Below, piece after piece: positions 39,306-51,115 of a stretch of DNA of 64,000 nt. Under the pieces are notes generated by a model, which saw only the letters and a program-made list of their open reading frames with translations, searched no databases and had not been told where the DNA came from. Numbering within the stretch: the stretch's first letter is position 1; each line of letters opens with the position of its first letter. The stretch is from Sorghum bicolor (Eukaryota > Streptophyta > Magnoliopsida > Poales > Poaceae): NCBI RefSeq assembly GCF_000003195.3, contig NC_012878.2, positions 58,652,629 through 58,716,628 on the forward strand, in the 5' to 3' direction. A program made the position numbers and the translations under genes.

Positions 39306-40090
39306 CGTCCTCAGGCGACCTATCGCTGCAGCAAATACGCAAACACCTGCACGGCACAAAAAAAAACACTGATTAGCGCGGTAAGGTCGAGGAGCACTAC
39401 ACCCTCTAGGCCTCTATTACCTCCCGTCCCCTATTTGTGCCCCGTGGCGATACAGCTACACGGATTCAACGCGGTGAACCTGAAGCGCGCTTCCGATTCT
39501 ACTTCTACCCGTGACGCCACGAGCGCCAAATCGCTACGCGGCGCTTCCGATTCTACTCGTGACGCCTCGAGCCGGCCGTTCGCGCGCGCTGGGCGAGATG
39601 GATACAGGTGGGAGAAGACGAACCAACCTTGTACTTCGGCTAGGCGAGGCGAGGCGAGGCTTGGGGATGACGGAGAGGACGCAGGAGAGCGGCGGTGCCC
39701 TTCCTAGGACAGGAATCCAAAGTCCAAAACCACCGGCACCGGCACCGGCCACCGGCGATGGCGCGACGGCAGAGGGAGAGAAGGGGGACTAGGAGGAAGC
39801 GGACGAGCGAATTGCGCATTTAAGCGCACGAGTTCTGTGGGCCGGATCTGATTCATTCACCGATTCGTAATAGAATTCAGATAGTAGGATGCAAGCCGCG
39901 CGGGCCTGCCTCAAAAAAAAAAAAAAAAACGGCCCGCTGGACAATTGCGAGCAGCCTGCTTTCTCTCAACTCTCAAGTCTTTCTCCACTTGATTCTCAAA
40001 AAAAAAAAAAAGTCTTTCTCCACTTGAAAAAAAAATGATCTAATCGTGTGAAAATACAGGAGTGCATGGGCTTATTCGCTGGTGTGAAAA
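39306..40090. other. 5' flank of the SIN3-like gene, GC-rich
   Basis: GC-rich to about 39835, consistent with a promoter and leader on the minus strand. It holds GGCGAGGCGAGGCGAGGC and CGGCACCGGCACCGGC simple repeats. Poly-A runs occur at 39910-39930 and 39998-40010, the latter between two copies of AGTCTTTCTCCACTTGA. Confidence 0.4.
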
Positions 40091-42600
40091 GTTAAAAGAA
40101 ATTACTGTTGGTTGATTTATTGTGAGAGAAAAATACATTAAAATAAAAAAAATAAAGACAGAATTTTTGATACAAATACACAAAAGAGAAGATAATATAA
40201 AAGTAGTTAGAGTGATTTAGAAATAGTCTAATGAAATATATTAGGCGTAGATTAATTAAGCTAATATAGTTGTATATGGAATATATTTGTATATTTATTG
40301 TTAGGCATACAAGGGACAAACTTATATGTTGTATTTCTATTGTAGAGAAGTGAGTTGAAGAGTGTGCTATTAGTTGGAAAAATAGAATTATAACATAGTG
40401 ATCTATAGAATCTATTTCCATCTCCCCACCTTAGGAATTTGAGAGAGGCTTATTTGTGAGCTTGAAAAAGTTATAGAATGTCAAATTCTAAGCCAAATAG
40501 TCACTCACATTTCGAGACACATCATTGTTTCCTTCTAAAACAATTCAGAAAAAGGATACCTCTAATATTGTGGATTTTTGCAAGCATGGGACGTGGCCCA
40601 TAGACTAAGATTTAGACTGAGTTTGACCACCTATTCAATTTTGGTAGGGGTTAGGGATACAAACTATTGTTGCTTTGCATATCCTGCAGGATAAAACAGT
40701 AAGATCTTGTTGTTTGATTATTTGCTTCGTAGCTTAGACCCTGTTTGATCTGTATAGATAGTAGTTATCTACTAATAATTATCTCTGTATCCAAACAAAT
40801 ATAGATATAATAGACTAGCTAATAGTTAGCTGGATCATTACAAAACAAATTATCCTACTAGCTAGAACAAATCAGATAATGAGTTATTAGCCAAATAACT
40901 ATTATCAAATAGTGAGTCCATATATAGCCTTACTTGAAAGTATTTACCATATTCCCCTTTTATGGATTTTTAGTAGGAAAACTTACGGCCAGGTGCCCAA
41001 GAATGCAAATCTGGAAACCATGAGGTTTCAAAAGTTGTTTCCAAAAACACCTAAAAACTCTACATTGACTTGAGCTCTATTTGAAGTTTGAATTCCCTTC
41101 CATCTGATTCTCTTAAACCCCAACTAAGCCCAGCAGGCCAAACCAAACGACAACGCTGCATCAGACTCCATTCACCTGCTACCATTTCCTCTTCTCCCGT
41201 TCACCCTGTGCACGCTGTCTCTTTCTCTCCGCAACCGGGTGACCACCATGGACACCACCCTATGCCAAAGTGTGGAAGTGCCTAGGCCTCTCCTTGTCGA
41301 TCTAACCCCTTCACCGAGTTTTTGTCGGGCCCTTCACCAGGTCCTCATCGGGCTAGTCGCCGACAACGAGCACTCATTAGGTATAGAAAGGTGTGTGGCG
41401 TTGTCACGCAGGACCTGTGTTTATGTGGTGGTATTATATTTGATACAAACTTTATTTCATGCATGCACTTTTTTAAGGTACTTAGATAAGACATGTGTTT
41501 TTTGCATATGTGTCATGTTTGTGCATTTGTTGCAATTGTTATATATTATTTTGGAGACTCCATCATCATGAAGGTATTATTTAAGCAATATATTATTTTG
41601 GGTCTTGAAAATGGAACTATCCCATCTTTTTTACTATATTTATTCTGAAAAAAGATGGGGTTAAATTATTTATCAAGGAGAGAGGAGGATAAGTAGCCGG
41701 AAGCTTAATGTAATTGTTAAATGAGTTGTTGTGGTGTTATTTCTTTATTAAGGAAGTAGGGGGTGTAGAGCTAGCACAAAAATATGTAGAACAACAATGG
41801 TATTTTTTATAGCAAAATAGGATCTTAGGTTGTTTTGGTACTTTCCTTGTTAAACTAGTGTTATTGTTAAAAATTACGCTTGTTGTAATAACTACATATA
41901 TGATTTGACCCCTAAATTTGTCACATAGGAAAAAACTTAAGCAAAAACTATCTAATAAAATTGTCATATTATGGATGCACTGCATAGATCTACTCACGAA
42001 GATTCTAGATCAACTTGATTTTCTGTTTTTTTGGTTTACTATGCAATTTCAAAGTTTAAGTGAAATTATTCATAAAAAAGATTAATAGATAAGGAAAAAC
42101 ACTTTAACAACTAGGACCCAAACTTTTCTAGATATTAGCAACACTATTCATATGAGTCTATAATTTTGCATATGGAATCTTGGAAAAAGTCCATAATCAT
42201 TTGTTTTTTCATTTCTTCTTCAGAAAGACGCAGCAAAGCAGGGCAATAGTCGGTCCCCACTCGATTTTAGCATAATAAATAGTGTCGATTCTAGCATACT
42301 AAGTAGTGCTAATTAAAATTTACATAAGTAACATGTTAAACAAGTAGAACAAATAGCACATATTAACTCTAATCTAAGCATCCATTAATCTTAATTGCTT
42401 AATTAAACATAAACACTAAAAAACAGATTTAAATCTATAGCAAAAAATATACCAAAGCATATAATATTATACCTCTAATACATATATCTAGTTGTGTGAA
42501 GTGCAGCAAAACAAGTTTGGCATTTTTTTGATTTTTCTACAATTTTATATGAATTTTAGAAGATTCACTGATTTATAGAAAGGAAAAGAACAAAACAAAG
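40091..42600. other. AT-rich intergenic, repeat debris, no gene supported
   Basis: Very AT-rich from 40091 to 40500. The part 40737-40925 (ACCCTGTTTGATCTGTATAG; CTAATAGTTAGCTGGATCAT) resembles one end of a grass Tourist-type MITE without its partner. The frames at 41088-41571 have no recognised domain. Confidence 0.3.
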
Positions 42601-42840
42601 AAAAGAAAATGCCCGCGATGCGCCAGCTGCGGCCCACTCAGCACGGTCCAGCGGCGAGGCAGCCCAGCGCGGGGCAACCAGCGTGGAGTAGGCCGGCCCA
42701 CGTGCAGGTTGGCCCATGCGTGGCCGCACGTTTTGTCGAAAACGCCCCTGTACTTGTTTGAAACTAACTCGCCCTCCAAAATTTTATTCAGCACTATTCA
42801 TATGAGTCATAAAATTTACATTGGGAACCTTGACAAAATT
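42128..42840 (+). repeat. Direct repeat pair spanning ~660 bp upstream of the SANT gene
   Basis: A ~50-base segment with core CACTATTCATATGAGTC, then TTTGCATATGGAATCTTG, occurs at 42132-42185; a diverged copy (CACTATTCATATGAGTCATA, then CATTGGGAACCTTGACAAAA) lies at 42792-42840. The first 17 bases are identical. Between them is partly GC-rich sequence. Confidence 0.7.
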
Positions 42841-43248
42841 TGCATCCGTCAGAGGAGGGCCGCGGCCGGACCGATTCCAACCTCCTCGGCGGCGAGCGGT
42901 GGTGCGGGGGAAGCGGGAGTGCCGACCGCACCCGTGGGACCGTGGGTGGGGCGGCTCACCCCTCCGTGGCCTGCAGGGGCGCGGCTGCACGCAAAGGCGG
43001 GCGCGGCGGTCGGCGGCTGGCGGCTGGCAGCAGCGGCGCGGCGGTGCGCGGTTGCCGAGGAGAGCAGGCTGCGCGGCACCTGCGGCCAAGGCGTGCCCGC
43101 GGCTGGGCGAGCTCGGCTCGGCTCGCGACCGTACGCAGCGACGAGGACGAGCGGCGGCGACGGTCAAGAAAGACAGGCGACGTGGCCACGCTCGTTGGCC
43201 TTCTTTTGGTGCGTGAATTGTATATGCGCAACGCGCATCCCTTCTCGT

Positions 43249-43330
43249 CCCTTCCTGCTGTGCGAGTGCGAAGCCGAGCACCCGAACCCTAATTTTATAT
43301 TTGGATCTGATATATCGCAAGTTTATGTAC
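43249..43330 (+). promoter_or_regulatory. Shared 5' leader/promoter module, SANT-gene copy
   Basis: The + strand reads CCCTTCTCGTCCCTTCCTGC, TGTGCGAGTGCG, AAGCCGAGCACCCGAACCCTA A, then TATTTGGATCTGATATAT and GTTTATGTACGTA. Segment by segment it matches the SMC3 leader (6735-6855, minus strand). It ends ~70 bases before the ATG at 43400, in the same orientation relative to transcription as the other copies. Confidence 0.65.
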
Positions 43331-43399
43331 GTATTATTATGCCCACTGACTTTGATTTTTGTTTCTGCAAAAAAAAAAAGTTACTGGGTGATTGTGAAC

Positions 43400-46300
43400 A
43401 TGGCTACACCAATGTCGCCATGGAAGGGGCGGCTGCGCTCTCACCACGCGACCCCTCAAAGTTTGCCCAAGAGGAGGCTCCCTTCCCAGACCAAGAACCC
43501 GGAGGAGAAAGAGGATCTCCAAACACTGAAGAAGCCTCAAAGTTTGCAAAAGAGGAGGCTCCCTTCCCAGACCAAGAACCGGGAGGAGAAAGAGGAGCTC
43601 CAAACACTGAAGAAGCCTCAAAGTTTGCCCAAGAGGAGGCTCCCTTCCCAGACCAAGAACCCGGAGGAGAAAGAGGAGCTCCAAACATTGAAGAAGCAGG
43701 CTGTGTTGGCCCTCAAAGTCCCTGCACAGGTAAGCAACAAGCTTACCAGCACACTCACACACACCACGGCTAGAGGTAGAAGAAGGGGATGAGCACAGCA
43801 CATACACACAAGAGCAGCAGCTCTGAAACTCTGAATGTGGCTTCAGCTTCAGACATTGAAGAAGCAGGCTGCCCCCAAGAAGACAGAGAGAGGTCGCCAA
43901 GCTGGAGCTGGTGCACAGCAGCCAAGGGCTCGCTTACGCCAGTCGGCGCGGCTTGCTGGAAGAGACCCTGAGCATCCAATTGTGATAGACAATGATGTAA
44001 GCAGGGTAGGAGTTGCTCTTGCTTGACTTATGTTTTTTTCCCCCTCTACTAGTACCATCCATTTCATTCCTGAGTTTTATCATGTTTGTTAGTTAGAAGC
44101 TTGATTTGGTTCATACTTGTTTCATAGATTATGAGAAAATAGCATAGTAATTTCTACTTCCTCTTGTAGGAACATAAAGCCAAGGCTGATCAATCAGCAA
44201 TTACGCCTCTTCGCAGATCCCAACGGTTCCTTCTGAAAGATAAGAGTTTGGGCAAGTCGCTGTTGCCACCAAATCACCGGGAGATCTTTCCTAACAGAAA
44301 TGCTAGAAATGGTCATAGGAAAGACAAAAATCAAGAGAGCCTGAAAAGGAATAGGGGAAGTGCTGCATTACCTCTTATGAAAGATATTTCAGATGTGTCT
44401 AACAAAAAGAGTGACAAACATGAGTTAAATCCCAGTCATTGTAAAGTGCAGACAAGAAAGAGGAAGAGAGGAACAGAAAGGGGGGTGTCATCGAAGAAGC
44501 AAAGTTGCCAGGAACCTGAACCATTGCCTGCGTATTGCCAAGAAATTGCACCTCGCAATGAACCCAGAAAATCCACCCACAGAAGGATTGAAAAGGTCCC
44601 CTTTGTTGAGGTGAAGCTTAAAGTTGGTGATGAGAGATTGGCAAACATTGATGAAAACATCAACAAGCCAAATGGGACTGATAGAGAAGGAATGGGAAGT
44701 TTTTGTGGTTCTGATGATTGGACAAAAGAGCAGGACATGGCATTACGCAAAGCTTACTTCAGTGCCCGACCATCCCCACATTTCTGGAAGAGAGTTTCAA
44801 AAATGGTACCTAATCTTTACACCATTTGCTTTAGTGTCTTTTTCATTTCTTATAAGTTGCAAGAGCTGATCAAAGAAACATTGTTATACACTAGTTTGGC
44901 TTGCTTACATGAAAAAAGGACAAGGATGCTTTAGTATTGTGGCCAAGAATGTTTTTCATTTTTCAGAAACGAAAATCACTGCACATGGTCTGTTCACATG
45001 TTATTTTGTATTTTTGTTTCACCAATCCGTTTTTATTATCAAGGTTTTAGAAATATATCTATGATGTGGGTGTACTATGAAGATTCATAGCTGAAAGTTA
45101 ATAAAGTCATTAATTGTTGACTGCACTTTTTTGTTACTAGCCTTGGGGATTTGAGAAGATAATCTATCCCTTAGGGATGATTGCAATATATAGAGGCGTC
45201 CTCTTAGGCTTATGGACCTTGATAAACTTAACACTGTCAATGTTCTATGGAACTAAGTTTTGTGCTGATCAATTTGGTTCCTTTTCTTGGTATATACAAA
45301 GATTCTAACGCACCATTTGAGTAGAAACAATATATCGTACATCATTAAGTTTCAATAAGAGTTCTTTCTTTTTTTCCCCATAGTGTACAGATTTGCTAAT
45401 TCTGTTAACAAAAGGATATGATTAGACAGACTCAAATAATGAAACATCTTAGGAAAAAGATGAATAGCTAGTGGTCTCAATCCATCAAATTTACCATTAA
45501 CTTTTTAAAAATAATTGCACAAATGTAAAAACTAGGGGATTAATGGGCTTGATCGCACAATCAAAATAGCCTGAGGTTTCACAGTGCCAGTTTGTTTTTC
45601 TTTTTCATGCTTCACTGGAATATTTCAGTGGTAGGTCCTATTTCTTATCCTGCATATTTCTTCTTTTATGTGTGGATTCTTCCTATGTCATTTATTATCT
45701 CAGTGATTTTTGACACAACTCTTTTCAGGTGCCAGGAAGATCTGCTGAAGACTGCTTCAAAAGAATTTATTCTGACCTCTCAACACCGACTCCAATTGGC
45801 CCACGTCGCAGAACAAGTAAAACAACATTTTCTCCTATAGGAAATTTCACATTGTCTGATCCAGAACTTCCAAATATCTTGGAACCTACAGTCGGAAGGC
45901 GAAAGACCGCTAAACAGAAGAGTCTAGCAGCACAGAAGGCAGTGAAGCATTTGTTGCAGAAGCATTGCCGCATTGACCGAGCTCAAGAGGCTGACCACTT
46001 CTCAGTTTTTGAAGGCTCACCAAGTGCCTTACAATTGAACTTATCTTTTGAAGATTCTCCTGGGACTCCTGACAGTTGTATGAATTCAGCTTCTCTAGGC
46101 AAGCGCAGTGGAAGTTCTTCAGCACGAAAGACACCATTTTCAAGGCTAAGTACTAAGCCATCTGAACCGAGCCCAGCAGTTCTAAAGCCTATAAAGAATG
46201 TTATCTTACATGAGAAGTACATTGATCGATTGGCACGTAGAGAGGGCACAAAAAGGCCTCGCAGAAGGACTCAAGCAGGCTCTAAAGCTGCTGATTCTGG

Positions 46301-46487
46301 GAAGTCTCTTTCTGAGCAGCAAGCTGTCAGTGTGAAGGCTGCTAAAAATGCTCTCATCTCAGAAGCAACCGACTTCATAAGCAGTTTTAAGACGCTGCAA
46401 GCCAATTCCCTTGCGCATATTATGGAGAATAGTGAAGACGAGATTGAATGTGATGCCAGTGATTGTAGCCATGATGATAAAGAATAA
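43400..46487 (+). CDS. SANT/Myb-domain nuclear protein with N-terminal 27-residue repeats
   Basis: Four exons (43400-43729, 43853-43996, 44170-44805, 45729-46487) close in phase 0 throughout and give 622 residues. Exon 1 holds three tandem 27-residue basic/acidic repeats (PQSLPKRRLPSQTKN then PEEKEDLQTLKK). Exon 2 restarts with TLKKQAAPKK, matching the end of exon 1. The middle is basic and disordered with likely nuclear signals (RKRKRG). A SANT/Myb domain spans exons 3-4: DWTKEQDMALRKAYFSARPS, PHFWKRVSKMVPGRSAEDCF then KRIYSDL. The spacing (W...FW..V...V.GRSAEDC) resembles the SANT of the animal centromere factor MIS18BP1, but that link is tentative. The C-terminus has conserved-looking VLKPIKNVILHEKYIDRLAR and an acidic tail. 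Probable DNA- or chromatin-binding protein; exact role unknown. Confidence 0.82.
43454..43696 (+). repeat. Three 81-bp tandem coding repeats
   Basis: Copies at 43454-43534, 43535-43615 and 43616-43696 begin CCTCAAAGTTTGC and end AAACACTGAAGAAG or AAACATTGAAGAAG. They are over 90% identical. The length is a multiple of three, so copy number can change without breaking the frame. Confidence 0.95.
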
Positions 46488-48456
46488 GGAGGTGCTTACA
46501 GTTTTGGTTCCTAGCAACCCTTAGCGATCATTTCCTTTATGTCAACTGATGGTAGTCATTACTTATCAGTGCCTGATGCTGCAATAAGGCTAGGCAGTTG
46601 TCAGTGCGTTATATTCTACCTAATATGATATATCTACTTTTAAATCTCTAAGTTGTGAAAGTGCTGCCTTCGTCATGCCTTATGAAGATTGATATCACTG
46701 GAGATTACAATGGTCGAACCTGGTTCTCTTGTGTTTGCATAAATCAGAAAGCTTCATTAAACATAGTTTGTTCCACTTTTTCCTTGAACACACAACAGAA
46801 CTGCATATTGTTTTCATTTAAGAGGAAAAGAGAAAAAAAAGGTCTGTTCAATTCATAAGGAAGTTTCAACCTTGTTACATTACTGCAATGTGGATTAAAA
46901 ATACTCACCATGTAAGATCCACCTAGCTTTACCTTTTCTTTCCAGTTATCTTATGAACCCAGGTAAGATGTGTCTCAGAATTAGTCTCCTACAGCCTTTG
47001 AATTTTATGTCTTCCCATTTTGAGCTTATACATTATGATGAACGGCATGGCACTGATACATTGCCATTGCTGGTGATTGGTGCATGAGGAGCCATTCAAA
47101 ATTAATTCAGAAAGTGCATATAGTTTGAGAAAGTGAAATAGCACTGTTTTACTTTATTTGTATATGGTATTCTGGTGAGTTGAAATATTTATTATTTAGC
47201 TGGTTCTTGTTGGTCTCTTAAAATAATGCCCTCCACTTTAACTTGTGACTTGTAAGGTATCTGGGCAACTGGTATGTTCAATTTTTTTCTTAGCTGCTTA
47301 GGATCCATTGTAGCAGCTGTTTTCTGGCTCTAATCTTACAGATTGAAGGTATGAGCTCATAACTGAGGCTTTCACTTAGAAGGTATGAGCACCTATTTTG
47401 TACAATTAAGTATAGTTACATCTTATGTGGTCTTTTTACTCTGAAGCACATGAACTTCTCACCCGATGAAGAGAAAGGTACAGGTGTTCAGGTTATACCC
47501 GATATTTATTAAATAAATAAATAAAACCTTATATAATTAAGGTGCAACATGATTTTGTTGTGAAAGGAATCAGTATACTCTTTCCTTGAACCACAATTGG
47601 TCTGGTGTAAGAAGTTACCAAAGTTTAATATATTCCATGCGAAGGCTTCATTACTACTTTATTTACTGCCTGTATTGCTGTATGTTAAGCAATTGATGCA
47701 TTATTTCCCTAGTTCAGGCAAGTAACATAAGGGATATTCCATGTTCTACCCACGACTGCTCTTGGGTCTGTTTTGTGTAGTTAGCTTCTGACACAAGTTT
47801 TAAGAGCCAATCCTTTGGGATCTTGTGCAATGCTGCTGTTAAAAATGAGGTATGACAACATTGGGCTTAAAAATGTTCAGCTGGTGATTACAGTCCATTG
47901 TGTATTCTTTCAGCAGGTATTAGAAGAAATTGTTCCTTCGTCCTTTTACTTGAATTACTATTTCTGCCACTAAAAGAGTACTTCAGGAAGGCCCATCTGT
48001 AGCACTATATTTTTTTCACTACTCTGTTTTATTCCTATGGAGTTTAAGATTGACGAACTGCTAAGTATGACACAAATATAAGGCCGTTTTTAGTTTTCAC
48101 ATGCACTTGAGCATCATGTGCCTGGCACAGACATTTTTGTGGAGCCCAGAACATACCTTTAAAACATGTACGTATGGGTCCGCCCCTGACTGAACTGTGT
48201 ATCAAATCTTCGTTGTAATGTCAAGAATCTTAATAAACTATGAGAATCTTTAACAGAAATATCATTAAAAAAAAGGCTCTCCATAAGTCAAAACTCAAGA
48301 GTCAACAGTAATACTCTTGACCATATTTTTTTTTTCTGATACTATCTAATTTACATACGCAAAATTTGGTTGAGACCATCGTTGGTTTGTGACTTTCTGT
48401 TATCCCTGTGTTTGCTCTGAGTATTGATGTTGGTCTCTGTCACATTTCTTCATATA
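46488..48456. other. Intergenic, no gene seen
   Basis: Ordinary AT-rich sequence; the start will contain the SANT-gene 3' UTR. A short AAATAAATAAAT tract lies at 47510-47525. No MITE ends are evident. Confidence 0.35.
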
Positions 48457-50443
48457 TTAATCTCCATTCCCATTTGCATCCTTGCTCTGACCAGATTGTT
48501 TCCTCTTCTTCTTGAGGAACTCAAGGAGATCCTGGAGGGCAACATCACTGTTGTCGTTCCTCATCAGAACCTCAGCAACCTCCGCAGGTGAGACCATTAC
48601 CTCCTGTATAAGTTGCTCAATTTCTGCGTACATGGCATGGTTTTCAACCGAGTGGTAGTTCCTTGCCAGTATCCGGAACGACTCTGGGGTGCAGTACCCC
48701 ATGTGGATGTGCATGTCCATCCTTCCAGGCCGCAGCAGTGCTGGGTCAAGCCGCTCCCTGTAGTTGGTGGTGAAGACAATGATCCTCTCCTCCCCGCTTG
48801 TCGACCAGAGACCGTCAACGAAGTTGAGCAGTCCAGATAGCGTCACCTGCAGTTCACCAAAATTCCCGGTAGGCAGCGTTGGTAAGAAACTAAAAATTGA
48901 CTAATGCATGACACATACGACCTCTGTTCACAAACACTTCATACGACCTCTGTTCACAAACACTTGACAAATTTGACTCTGCGTGGTTTTCGATGATTAC
49001 CTTTGACCACTAATTTCTTCTAGAATACTTCCTCTGTCCCAGGAAAGGAAAATTCTAGGTTTGGTTTCGAGCCCCAGAAAATAGTATTAATATTTATAAC
49101 TTCAATAGGTATATTATGAAAAATCTACTCCATGACAAATCCAATGATAATACATTTATGTTAGTGTCTTTCAAGTTTCAATATAAACTTAAATAGGTGC
49201 TTGACTGAACATTATTCTAAAATTGTATCCTTTCTGCTGGACGGGAGGTAGTATTTCTTAAAACCCTTGAAACACATCATGCTTCCAAACTAAACAATGC
49301 TTAGTAGTTTGTAAGGTTTGACCAAATCTTATCCTAAACAACTCGTTTTTGTGACCGGAGCTAGTACTGTAAAAAGTTTGTGGCTATATATGATTCTAAC
49401 TAGTGGATGGAATGGAATAGCAACATCATTCTAACCTTGTCGTCGTTTTCTTCTCCTGCAGACGTAGTGGGCCTGGTGGCACGCCTCTCGCCTTCATCCC
49501 GCTGTTGCAGCTCAATGCTGCAGTCAATGTCTTCAACCACGAGAATGGATCGGTTGCTGGTCCCGACGAGCAGCCTCCGGAGGTCGGAGTTGGACTTGAC
49601 CTCGGTGAGCTCAAGGTCGTAGATGTCAAACTTGAGGAAGTTGGCCATGGCGGCGACGAGGCTGGACTTGCCAGTCCCCGGCGGGCCGTAGAGCAGGTAG
49701 CCCCGCTTCCATGCCCTGCCGATCCTCCTGTAGTAGTCCTTCCTCCTGACGAACCTCTGGAGGTCCTGGACGACGGAGCTCTTGAGCTTGTCGTCCATGG
49801 CGAGCGTGTCGAAGGTGGAAGGGTGGCGGAGGTCGACGGCGGTCCAGGCGTCGTACTCCACCATGTGCATCTTGAGGCTCCGGTGGCGGTCCTTGATGGC
49901 CTTGGCCGTGGCGACGACGTGCGGGAGGTAGGAACCCAGGGCCTTGTCCTTGTGCCTCCTGTGGAAGCTGAGCTCGAACGACTTGGCCTCCGACGGGCGG
50001 CGGCCAGCCTTGTCGCGGCCGTCTGCGGCCCTGGACGCTGCGGCGTCGCGGGAGACGACGAGGGTCCAGGTGTAGTGGACGCCGTCGTGGGCGTCGACCA
50101 TCTCCTCCCCCTGCTCCATCCCCACGGTGATGCCCTGCGCGTCGTCGACGCGGCTGGCGCGGAGGCGCGGCACGTCGGGGGTGAGGGTGACCCGGGCCGC
50201 CAGGTACGTGCGCGCGGCGTCGTAGAGCTGGTTGGCCGACAGGCCCTCGGCCTCGTCGATGACCACGGTGTGCCGCGACGAGACGCGGGCGCGGACGCCC
50301 CGCGCCGCCGAGCGCAGCAGGTCCCCGACCTCGTACGGCAGCAGCTCGCTCACCACGGTCCGCACCAGCATGGCCGCCGCCGCCGCCGACGCGGCCATCG
50401 TGATGTACCTCTCGTAGCTCCCGCTCCCGCCGTCCGACGACAT
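48457..50443 (-). CDS. BCS1-type AAA-ATPase (HSR4/AATP-like), tandem copy A
   Basis: Plant AAA-ATPase of the At3g50940/HSR4 type, related to mitochondrial BCS1; members are linked to stress, salicylate and cell-death responses. Two exons (49436-50443, 48457-48846) give 465 residues. A hydrophobic N-terminal anchor (ASAAAAAMLVRTVVSELLPY) and the plant AAA N-terminal domain precede Walker [17 protein letters not shown] (~253). Walker B is SILVVEDIDCSIEL. Exon 2 has [40 protein letters not shown] and the [12 protein letters not shown] segment typical of the BCS1 clade. The C-terminus is basic. The intron contains a Stowaway-like MITE and a 26-bp tandem repeat. It has much higher GC than copies B and C and is clearly diverged from them. 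ATG 50443 is chosen because it begins the conserved MSSDGG...YITMAAS leader. Confidence 0.92.
49028..49253. mobile_element. Stowaway-like MITE in the intron of AAA-ATPase A
   Basis: Ends CTTCCTCTGTCCCAGGAAAG and GCTGGACGGGAGGTAGTA, TA at both borders, AT-rich interior of ~226 bp. Confidence 0.7.
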
Positions 50444-50622
50444 TGCTGGCACTGGCAGTGTGTGTGGTTGGTTGGATTGATGCACACGACACGACACGAG
50501 GTGGCCGCCGGTGAAGCTTTGCCTAGCTAGGGCAGCGATGGGTTTTGACTGTTCAGATCTTTCTTTTCTTCAGGTACAAGAAGACGAATAGTAGTAGTAG
50601 TAGTATGGGTTATGGACATTGT

Positions 50623-50843
50623 GGCCACCCAAAAAATTTTCAAGATTCCCTGTCACATCAAATCTTGCGGTACATGGAGCATTAAATATAGATAAAAATA
50701 AAAATTAATTACACAGTTTGTCTGTAAACCGCGAGATGAATTTTTTGAGTCTAGTTACTCCATGATTGGGTAATGTTTGTCAAATAAAAACGAAAGTGCT
50801 ACAGTACTCCAAACCAAAAGTTTTTGCGAACTAAACAAACCCT
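50623..50843 (+). mobile_element. MITE, GGCCTTGTTTAG family, degenerate copy 5
   Basis: The interior (AAGATTCCCTGTCACATCAA, CAGTTTGTCTGTAAACC, CTCCATGATTGGGTAATG, GTGCTACAGTACTCC) is clearly of this family, closest to copy 1, but the terminal repeats are eroded (GGCCACCC and AACTAAACAAACCC). It is followed after 36 bases by the intact copy 6. Confidence 0.8.
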
Positions 50844-50879
50844 GTATTTGTGTGTGGAAAGAAAGGAAAAAGAAACAAA

Positions 50880-51115
50880 GGCCTTGTTTAGTTTCCAAAA
50901 GATTTGGTAAAATTTTTCAGATTCTCCGTCACATCGAATCTTTAGACACATGCATATTAAATATAGACAAAAATAAAAATTAATTGCACAGTTTGGTCGA
51001 AATTGACGAGACGAATCTTTTGAGCCTAGTTAGGCTATGATTGAACAATATTTATCAAATACAAACGAAAGAGCTAGTGTCGATTTTGTAAAATATTTTG
51101 GAACTAAACAAGGCC
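50880..51115 (+). mobile_element. MITE, GGCCTTGTTTAG family, copy 6
   Basis: Ends GGCCTTGTTTAGTTTCCAAA and TTTTGGAACTAAACAAGGCC, flanked by AAA on both sides (3-bp target duplication). About 236 bp. Confidence 0.9.

Noticed and set aside
39117..39707. 196-codon + strand open frame over the SIN3-like first exon
   Set aside because: Antisense of exon 1 and its GC-rich leader; no domain.
39750..39870. Possible leader-module copy upstream of the SIN3-like gene
   Set aside because: It shares only a CCCCCTTCTCTCCCT pyrimidine tract with the SMC3 leader and lacks the CCCGAACCCTAA and ordered downstream blocks.
41088..41571. Possible small gene with MNSLPSD or MTTMDTT start
   Set aside because: No recognised motif or exon partner, and repeat-like surroundings; left as intergenic.
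42709..43773. 354-codon + strand open frame overlapping the SANT-gene start
   Set aside because: The 81-bp repeats keep several frames open. This frame does not join the downstream exons, while the MATPMSPW frame does.
43337..43900. Tandem 81-bp units as a CRISPR-like array
   Set aside because: No unique spacers between units; they are abutting coding repeats in a plant gene.
49505..50530. 341-codon + strand open frame over AAA-ATPase A
   Set aside because: Antisense shadow of a GC-rich exon with clear Walker motifs on the other strand.
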